Positions 27,695 through 35,711 of a stretch of 64,000 nt of DNA are shown one piece after another. This DNA comes from Streptomyces eurocidicus (GTDB lineage Bacteria > Actinomycetota > Actinomycetes > Streptomycetales > Streptomycetaceae). Position 1 is the first letter of the stretch. The number at the start of each line of letters is the position of its first letter. Position numbers and translations under genes: made by a program. The notes beneath the pieces were generated by a model. It saw nothing but the letters and a program-made list of their open reading frames with translations, made no database searches and was not told where the DNA came from. The stretch spans positions 40,202-104,201 of the forward strand of contig NZ_LGUI01000007.1 of the NCBI RefSeq assembly GCF_002891295.1, written 5' to 3'.

Positions 27695-28561
27695 ATGAGG
27701 AGCAGCAACCCGGTCTTCTCGCGAGGGTTCCGCGACAACGGCTACGCCGGCTTCAACGGTGCCCCGCAGGCCGGGACCGCGGCCCAGGGCAACCCGTACG
27801 CGAACAACCCCTACGCGGAGCCCACCAACCCGTACGCGACGAACCCGTACGCGCAGGGCGGCCCCGGCCTCCAGCAGGGCGGCCCGCAGGCCCCGGCGCA
27901 GCCGGGCCGGATGACGATGGACGACGTCGTCATGCGCACGGGCACCACGCTGGGCCTGGTCGTCGTCGCGGCGGTCATCGGCTGGGCGGCGAAGATCCCG
28001 GTGGGCGTCGGTTTCGCCGCGGGCCTCGTCGCGATGGTGCTCGGCTTCGTCCAGTCCTTCAAGCAGAAGCCGGTCCCCGCGCTGATCCTGGCGTACGCCG
28101 CGCTGGAGGGCCTGTTCCTCGGCGTGGTCAGCCGGTCGTACAACCACTACGCGGACGGCGCCCCGGTCCAGGCGGTGCTCGGCACGATCGCCGTGTCCGT
28201 CGGTGTCCTGATCGCCTACAAGACGAAGCTGATCCGCGTCGACCGCCGCTTCATCCGCTTTGTGACGGCCGCCGCGATCGGCTTCGTCCTGCTGATGCTG
28301 GTGAACGTGCTGTTCGCGGCGTTCGGCGGCGGTGACGGCCTCGGCCTGCGCTCCGGCCCGCTGGGCATCGGCGTCGGCGTCATCGGCGTGCTGATCGGTG
28401 CGGCCTTCCTGGCGATCGACTTCAAGCAGATCGAGGACGGCGTCCGCTACGGCGCCCCCCGCGAGATCGCCTGGATGGCGGCCTTCGGCCTCACGCTGTC
28501 GCTGGTGTGGATCTACATCCAGATGCTCCAGCTGGTCACCGCCATCACCGGCAACGACTAG
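27695..28561 (+). CDS. Bax-inhibitor-1/YccA-like membrane protein
   Basis: A 288-residue protein with seven hydrophobic segments after a 70-residue Gly/Pro/Gln-rich cytosolic tail containing four NPYA repeats. The conserved core (AYAALEGLFLG, AIDFKQIEDGV near the end) is that of the bacterial Bax inhibitor-1-like family, whose role in actinobacteria is not settled (calcium leak and stress tolerance are described for relatives). The ATG at 27695 has GGAGG seven bases upstream; a GTG two codons earlier is too close to it. It is followed by a perfect terminator. Confidence 0.92.
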   Translation: MRSSNPVFSRGFRDNGYAGFNGAPQAGTAAQGNPYANNPYAEPTNPYATNPYAQGGPGLQQGGPQAPAQPGRMTMDDVVMRTGTTLGLVVVAAVIGWAAKIPVGVGFAAGLVAMVLGFVQSFKQKPVPALILAYAALEGLFLGVVSRSYNHYADGAPVQAVLGTIAVSVGVLIAYKTKLIRVDRRFIRFVTAAAIGFVLLMLVNVLFAAFGGGDGLGLRSGPLGIGVGVIGVLIGAAFLAIDFKQIEDGVRYGAPREIAWMAAFGLTLSLVWIYIQMLQLVTAITGND

Positions 28562-28588
28562 CGGCCCGGCCTGACGGCCGGCGGCTGA

Positions 28589-28627
28589 CGAAGGGCCCGG
28601 GAAGACATCGTCTTCCCGGGCCCTTCG
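28589..28627 (+). terminator. Terminator hairpin after Bax-inhibitor-like gene
   Basis: A perfect 18-bp stem (28589-28606 with 28610-28627) and a 3-base loop lie 28 bases after the stop codon. Confidence 0.9.
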
Positions 28628-28672
28628 CATGTGCGTGCCCCGTTGTGCGGTGCTGTTCGGGGGTGGCGTCCG

Positions 28673-28903
28673 CTACCGGAGCTTCCGCGCGGCCCGTCGG
28701 AGGTCGTACTCATGGACGATCGCTTTGGCATGGCCGTAGGCGAGGTCGTGCTCTCCACGGAGCCAGCTCACCTTCTCCTCGAACCGGAAGAGGGAAGGGC
28801 CTTCTTCTACCGTGCGCAGCCAGTCCGCGACTTCACGGCCGGTGCAGTGAGGGATTCGGGAGAGCAGGTTCCGGTGGGTCTCGTCGGAGAAGACGTGGGA
28901 CAT
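28673..28903 (-). CDS. Small DUF4287-like protein
   Basis: A 76-residue protein. The pattern GREVADWLRTVEEG, then WLRGEHDLAYGHAKAIVHEYD is, from memory, that of short Streptomyces DUF4287-type proteins of unknown function. The ATG at 28903 follows GGAGGCGCCG. It is convergent with the Bax-inhibitor-like gene, and the terminator between them serves both directions. No signal peptide or membrane segment. Confidence 0.85.
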   Translation of the reverse strand: MSHVFSDETHRNLLSRIPHCTGREVADWLRTVEEGPSLFRFEEKVSWLRGEHDLAYGHAKAIVHEYDLRRAARKLR

Positions 28904-28964
28904 CGGCGCCTCCGGACGCGTCGGCTGATGGTCCTTCCTGTCACCGTGCCTGAGTGTTCATCCG

Positions 28965-28995
28965 TTGGCAACAGTCCGTCGGCGGCGCATAGGCT
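28965..28995 (+). promoter_or_regulatory. Candidate leaderless promoter
   Basis: TTGGCA (28965-28970) and TAGGCT (28990-28995) are 19 bases apart. The -10 ends six bases before the GTG at 29002, so transcription would begin at the start codon. No ribosome site is present there. Confidence 0.45.
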
Positions 28996-29001
28996 CGCGC
29001 T

Positions 29002-29346
29002 GTGGATGATGTGACGCCTCTTCTGGCCGCCGTGGACGCATACGCCGACCGGCTGCGGTCCCTGCCGCAGTCCCGTCTGAGCAGGGGGGCGGCTGCGGAA
29101 GCGCTGGCCCTGGCCCGAGAGTTGGCCGCCTGGACCCAGCGGCTGGAGGAACCGGACGGGGCGGCGGAGCCGCGCGAGATGCCGGACGCGGGGATGTTCG
29201 CGGTGGCCGATCAGGTGGCGGTGGCGGGCCACGATCTGGCCGAGGCGCTGTCCCTGGCGGGTGCGGGTGCCTTGCCGGAGGGGGTGGGGGTGGGGGAGGC
29301 GGTGGCCCGGGTGGAGGAGGCGGGGCGGCGGAGCGGGGTTGTGTGA
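29002..29346 (+). CDS. Hypothetical helical protein
   Basis: A 114-residue, Ala/Leu/Glu-rich, probably all-helical cytosolic protein (LLAAVDAYADRLRSLPQSRL, AEALALARELAAWTQRLEE). Family not recognised. The GTG start has no Shine-Dalgarno sequence, but a TAGGCT -10 lies just upstream, which suggests a leaderless mRNA. It is followed by a large interspersed repeat hairpin shared with the convergent gene downstream. Codon bias (GC at third positions) supports real coding. Confidence 0.72.
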   Translation: MDDVTPLLAAVDAYADRLRSLPQSRLSRGAAAEALALARELAAWTQRLEEPDGAAEPREMPDAGMFAVADQVAVAGHDLAEALSLAGAGALPEGVGVGEAVARVEEAGRRSGVV

Positions 29347-29375
29347 CGGGGTGGGGGCGGGTGCCGGCCGCTGCG

Positions 29376-29515
29376 CGGGGCCTTTCCCCAGCCCCGCCCC
29401 TTCCCGAAACCGGGGCTGCGCCCCGGACCCGGTGTCCTCAAACGCCGGACGGGCTGAAATCAGCCCGTCCGGCGTTTGAGGACATTCGGGAAGGGGCGGG
29501 TAGGGGAAAAAGCCC
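29376..29515. repeat. Interspersed hairpin repeat, copy A
   Basis: A perfect 24-bp stem (29434-29457 with 29460-29483, loop AA) has the core CGCCGGACGGGCTGA. It is flanked by an outer pair of arms CCCCTTCCCGAA and TTCGGGAAGGGG. The same element recurs at 38148-38197 and, partly, at 41885-41960. Here it separates convergent genes and can act as a terminator. Confidence 0.85.
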
Positions 29516-29539
29516 GCCGCAGGCGCACCCCCCGCACCC

Positions 29540-30370
29540 TTACGGCGAAGCGATCACCCGATCCGCCAGGACATAAATCCTCTCCGCCGCACACGAGAAC
29601 GTCAGCGCGTACGCCCCCGAAACCCCCGACCCCCCGAGAAGCACAGGCGCGTCCCCCGCGTCCAGCGCCGCCCCCAGCCGCTCCGCCGTCTCCCGGTGCC
29701 CCGGTGTCATGCAGAGCGTCGTGCCGTCGGCGAAGACGTACACGTCGAGGGTGCCCAGCGGCCCGGGCCGTACGTCGGTCAGCGGAATGCGGGCGTCGGA
29801 AAGTTCGGCGAGCCGCTCGACGGTGCTCTCGTGGTCTCCGGCGAGGCCCGCCGGGGTGAAGTCGGGGTGGGAGGGGTGCCGGCGGCGCGCGGCGGCCAGC
29901 TCCGGGGACTCCTCGGCCTCCGCCTCGGCGGCCGACGCCGCCTCGCTCAGCGGCTCCAGGCCCACGAGGTCGGCCTGGCGGGGCAGGTACAGGCTGCCGT
30001 ACGGGCCCTCGGGGCCCAGCAGGTCGTCACCGAGCCCGGGCAGGCCGCCGAGCAGCGACGGGGCGTCCGCGCCGCTGGGGTCCCTGGCCTCCTGGGCCGC
30101 CCAGAACGCGCGGGCCTCGGCGAGCTCGCGCTCGCGCTCCTCGGCGAGGGCGTCGGCGACGGCGGCCCGTATCTCCGCGATCTCGGCCCCGGGGGCGGGC
30201 CGGGCGTGCGGCACCTGGGCGCGCTCACGCCGCTCCGCGCCGGCCGCGGCGAGGTCGGCGCGCAGGGCCGCGATCTGCTTGCGCAGGCCGCGCGTGCTGT
30301 GGAGGGCGGCGGCACCCGCCGCCGTGGCGGTGGCAGCGGCAAGCAGCAGGGCAAGGGACAAGGCGCTCAC
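29540..30370 (-). CDS. Membrane-anchored hypothetical protein with coiled coil
   Basis: A 276-residue protein. Residues 1-25 are a hydrophobic N-terminal anchor. Residues 26-95 are a charged Ala/Arg/Glu heptad-like stretch (coiled coil). A Ser/Glu/Ala-rich linker follows, then a C-terminal domain of about 110 residues (STVERLAELSDARIPL to AERIYVLADRVI). The GTG start at 30370 follows GGGAG. Function not recognised; similar secreted or anchored proteins are common in Streptomyces cores. It ends near the interspersed repeat. Confidence 0.8.
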   Translation of the reverse strand: MSALSLALLLAAATATAAGAAALHSTRGLRKQIAALRADLAAAGAERRERAQVPHARPAPGAEIAEIRAAVADALAEERERELAEARAFWAAQEARDPSGADAPSLLGGLPGLGDDLLGPEGPYGSLYLPRQADLVGLEPLSEAASAAEAEAEESPELAAARRRHPSHPDFTPAGLAGDHESTVERLAELSDARIPLTDVRPGPLGTLDVYVFADGTTLCMTPGHRETAERLGAALDAGDAPVLLGGSGVSGAYALTFSCAAERIYVLADRVIASP

Positions 30371-30415
30371 TGACGTACTCCCGGTGCTATAGGTCCCCCA
30401 GATTCCTACCTCAGC

Positions 30416-30443
30416 TTCGCTCGTGATGCTGTATGGCTACAGT
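30416..30443 (+). promoter_or_regulatory. Candidate promoter of a short transcript
   Basis: TTCGCT (30416-30421) and TACAGT (30438-30443) are 16 bases apart and point to transcription from about 30450 toward the hairpin at 30515-30557. No annotated plus-strand gene follows, so it may drive a small RNA. Confidence 0.35.
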
Positions 30444-30447
30444 GCAA

Positions 30448-30560
30448 AACGTCATGAAGGGGACGGGACTTAGGGCCCGGACGTTGTCTCTTCAACATAT
30501 CTGACCTGCGGAAACGAATCGCCCCCAGGACGTTGGTCACATCCTGGGGGCGATTCGGTC
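30448..30560 (+). ncRNA. Candidate small RNA (promoter to terminator, about 110 nt)
   Basis: Between two minus-strand genes a plus-strand promoter-like pair is followed after about 65 bases by a perfect 16-bp hairpin. Inside is only a 16-codon ORF (ATG at 30454, stop at 30502-30504), without a ribosome site. The layout is that of an independent small transcript. No RNA family was recognised, so this is a structural guess. Confidence 0.3.
30515..30557. terminator. Terminator hairpin
   Basis: A perfect 16-bp stem (30515-30530 with 30542-30557) and an 11-base loop. It could end the thiolase mRNA (minus strand, about 190 bases past its stop) or the candidate small RNA on the plus strand. Confidence 0.7.
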
Positions 30561-30609
30561 ACGGTCCCGCACGGGAGCCGGAGCAACCGTTCCTGCCCGG
30601 CTCAGCCGT

Positions 30610-30764
30610 GCGCGTCTTCGCCGCGCTCCAGCTCAGCTCAGCCGCTCGCGACCCATGCGCGTCTTCACTTCGCTTCCGCTGCGCTCCAGCTCAGCTCAGC
30701 CGCTCGCGACCCATGCGCGTCTTCGCCTCGCTTCCGCTGCGCTCCAGCTCAGCTCAGCCGCTCG
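30610..30764. repeat. Tandem duplication of the thiolase 3' end
   Basis: A 58-base unit starting GCGCGTCTTC is present as a shortened copy (30610-30656), a full copy (30657-30714) and a copy (30715-30764) that runs into the last codons of the thiolase gene. The copies differ at a few bases. They lie downstream of the thiolase stop. Confidence 0.85.
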
Positions 30765-31969
30765 ATCACCATCGCCATGCCCTGCCCGCCACCCACGCAC
30801 ATCGTCTCCAGCCCGAACTGCTTGTCGTGCCACTGGAGGGAGTTGATCAGCGTGCCGGTGATCCGGGCGCCCGTCATGCCGAAGGGGTGGCCGACCGCGA
30901 TCGCGCCGCCGTTGACGTTCACCCGGTCCAGGTCCGCGCCCAGCGCCTGGTAGGACGGGATGACCTGGGCCGCGAACGCCTCGTTGATCTCGATCAGGTC
31001 GATGTCGCCGATGCCCAGCCCGGCCCGGCGCAGCGCCTGCTTGCTGGCCTCGACCGGGCCGAAGCCCATGATCTCGGGGGAGAGCGCCGAGACGCCGGTC
31101 GAGACGATCCGCGCCAGCGGGGTCAGGCCCAGCTCGCGCGCCTTGGTGTCGGACATGATCACCAGGGCGGCGGCGCCGTCGTTGAGCGGGCAGCAGTTGC
31201 CCGGCGTGATCAGGCCGTCCGGGCGGAAGGACGGCTTCAGGCCCTGTACGCCCTCCAGGGTCACCCCCGCGCGCGGACCGTCGTCCTTGCTGACGACCGT
31301 GCCGTCCGGGGTGGTGACCGGGGTGATCTCGCGGGCCCAGAAGCCGTTCTTGATGGCCTCCTCGGCGAGGTTCTGCGAGCGGACGCCGAACTCGTCCATC
31401 TCCTGGCGGCTGATGCCCTTCAGCCGCGCCAGGTTCTCGGCGGTCTGGCCCATCGCGATGTACGCGTCCGGCACCAGGCCGTCCTCGCGCGGGTCGTGCC
31501 ATTCGTCTGCGCCCTGCTCGGCGCGGGCGGCCGTACGGGCCTCGGCCTCGGCGAAGAACGGGTTGTGGCTGCCGGGCATGCCGTCGGAGGAGCCGTGCAC
31601 GCTCCGGGAGACCGTCTCGACACCCGCCGAGATGAAGACGTCGCCCTCGCCCGCCTTGATGGCGTGCAGCGCCATCCGCGAGGTCTGCAGCGACGAGGAG
31701 CAGTAGCGGGTGATCGTGCAGCCGGGCAGGTGGTCCATGCCCATCTGGACGGCCACGATCCGGCCGAGGTTGTGGCCCTGCTCGCCGCCGGGCAGGCCGC
31801 AGCCGAGCATCAGGTCGTCGATGTCGCGCGGGTCGAGCTCCGGGACCTTGGCGAGCGCGGCGCCGATGATCGTCGCGGTCAGGTCGTCGGCGCGCAGCTC
31901 CTTCAGCGAGCCCTTGAAGGCGCGGCCGATCGGCGAGCGGGCGGTTGAGACGATCACGGCTTCGGGCAT
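30749..31969 (-). CDS. Acetyl-CoA acetyltransferase (thiolase)
   Basis: A 406-residue thiolase, cleaving or forming beta-ketoacyl-CoA. The nucleophile is C90 (RYCSSSLQTS), the histidine is H361 (GAIAVGHPFG) and the second cysteine is C391 (CVGGGQGMA), a complete active site. An in-frame extension to 32080 is rejected: homology begins at MPEAVIVSTARSPIG, and GGAG precedes the ATG at 31969. It is a single gene with its own spacer on both sides and is probably part of fatty-acid or acetoacetyl-CoA metabolism rather than the biosynthetic cluster. The 3' end has been duplicated downstream. Confidence 0.95.
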   Translation of the reverse strand: MPEAVIVSTARSPIGRAFKGSLKELRADDLTATIIGAALAKVPELDPRDIDDLMLGCGLPGGEQGHNLGRIVAVQMGMDHLPGCTITRYCSSSLQTSRMALHAIKAGEGDVFISAGVETVSRSVHGSSDGMPGSHNPFFAEAEARTAARAEQGADEWHDPREDGLVPDAYIAMGQTAENLARLKGISRQEMDEFGVRSQNLAEEAIKNGFWAREITPVTTPDGTVVSKDDGPRAGVTLEGVQGLKPSFRPDGLITPGNCCPLNDGAAALVIMSDTKARELGLTPLARIVSTGVSALSPEIMGFGPVEASKQALRRAGLGIGDIDLIEINEAFAAQVIPSYQALGADLDRVNVNGGAIAVGHPFGMTGARITGTLINSLQWHDKQFGLETMCVGGGQGMAMVIERLS

Positions 31970-32151
31970 CACGGCTCCAGTGGGCGTGGGAAGGCGGGCC
32001 TGAGGCGGGCCTGTCGAGGGCCTGGTGGGGCGGGACGACAGGGCCTGTTGGAAGTTACCCGTCCGTAGGGCTCTGGTCACGGCTTGGTGGCTGTGATGCG
32101 GGCCTCTTTTCTAAGCGCCCGCTCAGGGCGCGGAATTCCCGCAGGCGCGGG

Positions 32152-32183
32152 GCGGGGGTCCGCCGGACCGGGCGGACCCCCGC
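32152..32183 (-). terminator. Terminator after the SGNH hydrolase gene
   Basis: A perfect 13-bp stem (32152-32164 with 32171-32183) and a 6-base loop start ten bases past the stop codon of the minus-strand gene. Confidence 0.8.
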
Positions 32184-32192
32184 CGACGCCTC

Positions 32193-33218
32193 TCAGGACC
32201 CCCGTCCCACCCGCAGCCACGCGTGGTGCGGCGTCGCCTCCGTGTGCGCCGGCAGGTGCCGCCGCTTGCGGTGCTTGAGCAGCGCCCAGCGGCCGCGTGC
32301 CGCCGTGACCTCGGTGCCGCCCTCGGCCGCCGCCTCCGCGGCCGCCCGGGCCACCGGCAGGATGCCCTCGCGGCGCGCCACGTCCGGCCGCTCCTCGTCC
32401 TCCGGCCACAGCCCCAGCGCCGCGCACAGCGTCGGCAGCACGGCCATCGCCGCCGTGGCGTAGCCCTCCGCGGACGGGTGGTAGTTGTCGGGCCCGAACA
32501 GCTCCCGGGGGTTCTCCGCGAACTCCGGGCCCAGCAGGTCGCCGAGCGAGACCGTACGGCCGCCGGCCTCCAGGACGCCTATCGTCTGAGCCGCCGCCAG
32601 CTGACGGCTCAGCCGCTTGGCCACCCAGCGCAGCGGCTGGTAGACCGGCTCGATCGTGCCCAGGTCGGGGCAGGTGCCGACCACCACCTCGCTGCCCGCC
32701 TCACGCAGCCTGCGCACCGCGTCGGACAGCAGCCGCACGGAGCGGGCCGCCGGCATCCCGTGGGTGACGTCGTTCGCCCCGATCATGATCACGCACACAT
32801 CGGGGGCCGGGCCGTCCTCGGTCAGCAGGGTGACCTGCCGGTCCAGGTCGTGGGACTGGGCGCCGGACAGCGCCACGTTGCGCAGCGTCACCGGCCGCTC
32901 GGCGACCGCCGCGAGCCCGGAGGCCAGCAGGGCCCCGGGCGTCTGCCGGGGCCGGTGCACCCCCTGGCCGGCCGCCGTGGAGTCGCCGAGGACCCCCAGC
33001 AGCAGCGGATCCCGGCCGAGCCGGTGGACGAACGCGGAGCCGTAGCGGCCGTCCGCGTGCGGCGGTGCCTCATGGGCCCCGCCGACCACTCGCTTGGCCA
33101 GCCGCGCCTCGGTGAGCAGCACGCCCACCGCCGTCGCGCCCAGCAGACCGATACCGCCACCGCCGTACGCCGCGGCGGCCGCGATCCGCCGTGCGACTCT
33201 CGCCCTCGACATGGACAT
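32193..33218 (-). CDS. Membrane-anchored SGNH/GDSL hydrolase
   Basis: A 341-residue esterase-like protein. An N-terminal basic stretch and hydrophobic segment (AAAAAYGGGGIGLLGATAVG) act as signal anchor. Block I is GVLGDSTAAG (catalytic Ser), block III is IGANDV, and block V is DNYHPSAEGY with the Asp/His pair, so the triad is complete. A C-terminal basic tail of about 50 residues is unusual. The start at 33218 has GGAGGAGG nine bases upstream; a second ATG is two codons later. It is divergent from the cystathionine beta-synthase gene. Substrate unknown; an acyl or acetyl ester of the envelope is plausible. Confidence 0.93.
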   Translation of the reverse strand: MSMSRARVARRIAAAAAYGGGGIGLLGATAVGVLLTEARLAKRVVGGAHEAPPHADGRYGSAFVHRLGRDPLLLGVLGDSTAAGQGVHRPRQTPGALLASGLAAVAERPVTLRNVALSGAQSHDLDRQVTLLTEDGPAPDVCVIMIGANDVTHGMPAARSVRLLSDAVRRLREAGSEVVVGTCPDLGTIEPVYQPLRWVAKRLSRQLAAAQTIGVLEAGGRTVSLGDLLGPEFAENPRELFGPDNYHPSAEGYATAAMAVLPTLCAALGLWPEDEERPDVARREGILPVARAAAEAAAEGGTEVTAARGRWALLKHRKRRHLPAHTEATPHHAWLRVGRGS

Positions 33219-33387
33219 GGGCCCGGACCTCCTCCCGCTCCGACGGTACGCACCCCCGCCGGACCCCGCTAACTGGTTGTTGCCCCGAGCACACCCCCGT
33301 GCAACGCGGGCCGTGTCCCCTCGACGGCGCAATAGGCTGGAGATACGGGTACGCGATGCGCTAGTGCCCCTGACCGCGGAGATCACC

Positions 33388-34782
33388 GTGCAGTATCACG
33401 ATTCGATGGTTGAGCTTGTCGGCAACACCCCGCTTGTGAAGCTCAACAGCGTGACCGAAGGCATTCAGGCCACCGTGCTTGCCAAGGTCGAGTACTTCAA
33501 CCCCGGCGGTTCCGTGAAGGACCGGATCGCCGTGCGGATGATCGAGGCCGCCGAGAAGTCCGGCGAGCTCAAGCCCGGCGGCACCATCGTGGAGCCGACC
33601 TCCGGCAACACCGGTGTGGGTCTGGCGATCGTGGCCCAGCAAAAGGGCTACAAGTGCATCTTCGTGTGCCCGGACAAGGTGTCCAACGACAAGATCAACG
33701 TGCTGCGCGCCTACGGTGCCGAGGTCGTCGTCTGCCCGACGGCCGTCGACCCGGAGCACCCGGACTCCTACTACAACGTCTCGGACCGCCTCGTGCAGGA
33801 GACGCCGAACGCCTGGAAGCCGGACCAGTACAGCAACCCCAACAACGCCCTGTCGCACTACCACTCCACCGGTCCGGAGATCTGGGAGCAGACCGAGGGC
33901 AGGATCACTCACTTTGTGACCGGCGTGGGCACCGGCGGCACCATCAGCGGCACCGGCCGCTACCTCAAGGAGGTCAGCGACGGCCGGGTCAAGGTCATCG
34001 GCTCCGACCCGGAGGGCTCCGTCTACAGCGGCGGCTCCGGCCGTCCGTACCTGATCGAGGGCGTCGGCGAGGACTTCTGGCCCAGCGCCTACGACGGCAC
34101 GGTGACCGACGAGATCATCGCGGTCTCCGACAAGGACGCCTTCCAGATGACCCGCCGCCTCGCCCGCGAGGAGGGCCTGCTCGTCGGCGGCTCCTGCGGC
34201 ATGGCCGTCGTCAGCGCCCTGGAGCTCGCCAAGCGCCTCGGCCCGGACGACGTCGTCGTCGTGCTGCTGCCCGACAGCGGCCGCGGCTACCTCAGCAAGA
34301 TCTTCAACGACGAGTGGATGGCGGACTACGGCTTCCTGGAGGAGCCGGGCGACGCCGCCCGCGTCGCCGACGTGCTGCGCCGTAAGGACGGCGGCCTGCC
34401 CTCGCTGGTGCACATGCACCCCGAGGAGACGGTCGGTCAGGCCATCGAGGTGCTCCGCGAGTACGGTGTCTCGCAGATGCCCATCGTCAAGCCGGGCGCG
34501 GGGCACCCCGATGTGATGGCCGCCGAGGTCATCGGCTCGGTCGTGGAGCGCGAGCTGCTGGACGCCCTGTTCACGCAGCGCGCCTCGCTCACCGACCCGC
34601 TGGAGAAGCACATGTGCCCGCCGCTGCCGCAGGTCGGCTCCGGTGAGCCGGTCGCGGACCTGATGGCGGTGCTCGGCGAGGCCGACGCGGCCGTCGTGAT
34701 CGTCGAGGGCAAGCCCAAGGGCGTCGTCAGCCGCCAGGACCTGCTGGCCTTCCTGGCCGAGGGCGCCGCTCCCGCCAAGTAG
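33388..34782 (+). CDS. cbs: Cystathionine beta-synthase
   Basis: A 464-residue PLP enzyme joining serine (or a related donor) with homocysteine to give cystathionine. The PLP lysine is K44 (GGSVKDRI), the substrate loop is PTSGNTG, and the phosphate loop is GTGGTISGTG. The C-terminal 130 residues form a pair of CBS domains, a length and layout that separate it from O-acetylserine sulfhydrylases (about 310 residues). GTG at 33388 follows CGGAG; a TAGGCT -10-like box lies at 33333-33338. It is a single gene divergent from the SGNH hydrolase gene. Confidence 0.95.
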   Translation: MQYHDSMVELVGNTPLVKLNSVTEGIQATVLAKVEYFNPGGSVKDRIAVRMIEAAEKSGELKPGGTIVEPTSGNTGVGLAIVAQQKGYKCIFVCPDKVSNDKINVLRAYGAEVVVCPTAVDPEHPDSYYNVSDRLVQETPNAWKPDQYSNPNNALSHYHSTGPEIWEQTEGRITHFVTGVGTGGTISGTGRYLKEVSDGRVKVIGSDPEGSVYSGGSGRPYLIEGVGEDFWPSAYDGTVTDEIIAVSDKDAFQMTRRLAREEGLLVGGSCGMAVVSALELAKRLGPDDVVVVLLPDSGRGYLSKIFNDEWMADYGFLEEPGDAARVADVLRRKDGGLPSLVHMHPEETVGQAIEVLREYGVSQMPIVKPGAGHPDVMAAEVIGSVVERELLDALFTQRASLTDPLEKHMCPPLPQVGSGEPVADLMAVLGEADAAVVIVEGKPKGVVSRQDLLAFLAEGAAPAK

Positions 34783-35173
34783 GCCCGGTGGGCACCGTCC
34801 TGACGGCAAGCGGGCGTCAGGTCACACGGGCGACGCGTAAAAGGTACGTATGCGTCACGCGTCCGCAGCACGGGCTTAACAACGGTCCGGCATATTGAGG
34901 GGTGTCGGCGAGGGTCCGCCCGGACCGGCACCCAGTGCGGCGGCAGGAACTCCGGAGCGGCTCCCGGACTCCACGGCCGTCCGGACGCGGGTGAACCGGC
35001 CCTGACCCGGAACCGTGTCCTCGTGGGGGACCGCCGTCGTCCCGACTCCGGCCTCGGCCGGGGTACGGCGGCCCCCCGCCACCTCTCCCCGGCGCGCTCC
35101 TGTGAGGGTTCGTCAGAGCCCCTCGGGGCCCGCCGGGTCCACGGCTGCCGCTCCGCGGCCTCCTCGGCGCCCG
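34783..35173. other. 391-base intergenic region with no recognisable content
   Basis: This region lies between the convergent cystathionine beta-synthase and a small membrane-protein gene. Open frames crossing it have no plausible start or codon bias. I see no strong hairpin, RNA or repeat in it. Confidence 0.5.
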
Positions 35174-35602
35174 TCACGCCTCGTCGTGCGGCCCGCGGTG
35201 GCGCGACCAGGGGAACACCCCGGCCGAGTTGAGCGCGTTGACGCCCACGATGCCCGCCCAGGTCACCAGCAGACCGGGCAGCTGGGCGTTGGCGACGCCG
35301 ATGGCGGACAGCGGGATCGCCAGCACCAGCGAGATCGCGGCGAAGCCGAACCGCTCCCCGAAGCTCGCGGGTCCCGTGTCGGCGGGCCGCGGGCGGGCGC
35401 CCCGGGCGGCGGCCATCTGCCGCTCCGCCAGGTGACGGCGCACATGGCGGTCGATCGTGTCGTCGATCTTCCTGTCGACCTTGTCCAGGAAGCCGTCGAC
35501 CAGCTCCGACTCGTACTCCGGCCCCAGCTCCTTACGGGTCTGCAGGGTCGCGTCGAGTTCCTTCTTCAGCTCTGACTTCGTCTCGGGGTCGTGGACCGTC
35601 AT
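35174..35602 (-). CDS. Small two-helix membrane protein
   Basis: A 142-residue protein with a charged N-terminal half (KKELDATLQTRKELGPEYES, then FLDKVDRKIDDTIDRHVRRH) and two hydrophobic segments in the second half. This resembles small Streptomyces integral membrane proteins whose helical cytosolic part precedes a hairpin of two membrane helices; no function is known to me. The ATG is at 35602. It is divergent from the MatB-like gene across 109 bases. Confidence 0.85.
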   Translation of the reverse strand: MTVHDPETKSELKKELDATLQTRKELGPEYESELVDGFLDKVDRKIDDTIDRHVRRHLAERQMAAARGARPRPADTGPASFGERFGFAAISLVLAIPLSAIGVANAQLPGLLVTWAGIVGVNALNSAGVFPWSRHRGPHDEA

Positions 35603-35711
35603 GCTGACGACGATACGGTCACGGGAGCCCCGGGTCGTTGGGGCTAGCACCCGTATCCGCAGTGGGGTTGTCCCCGGTCCGCCGGCGGACCCCCGTGGAA
35701 GGAGCAAGTCC

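Noticed and set aside
30610..30764. CRISPR-like or phage attachment repeat
   Set aside because: The units are duplicates of the thiolase 3' end with no spacers, tRNA or integrase nearby.
33388..34782. O-acetylserine sulfhydrylase (CysK/CysM)
   Set aside because: The PLP part would fit, but the extra C-terminal pair of CBS domains and the 464-residue length point to cystathionine beta-synthase.
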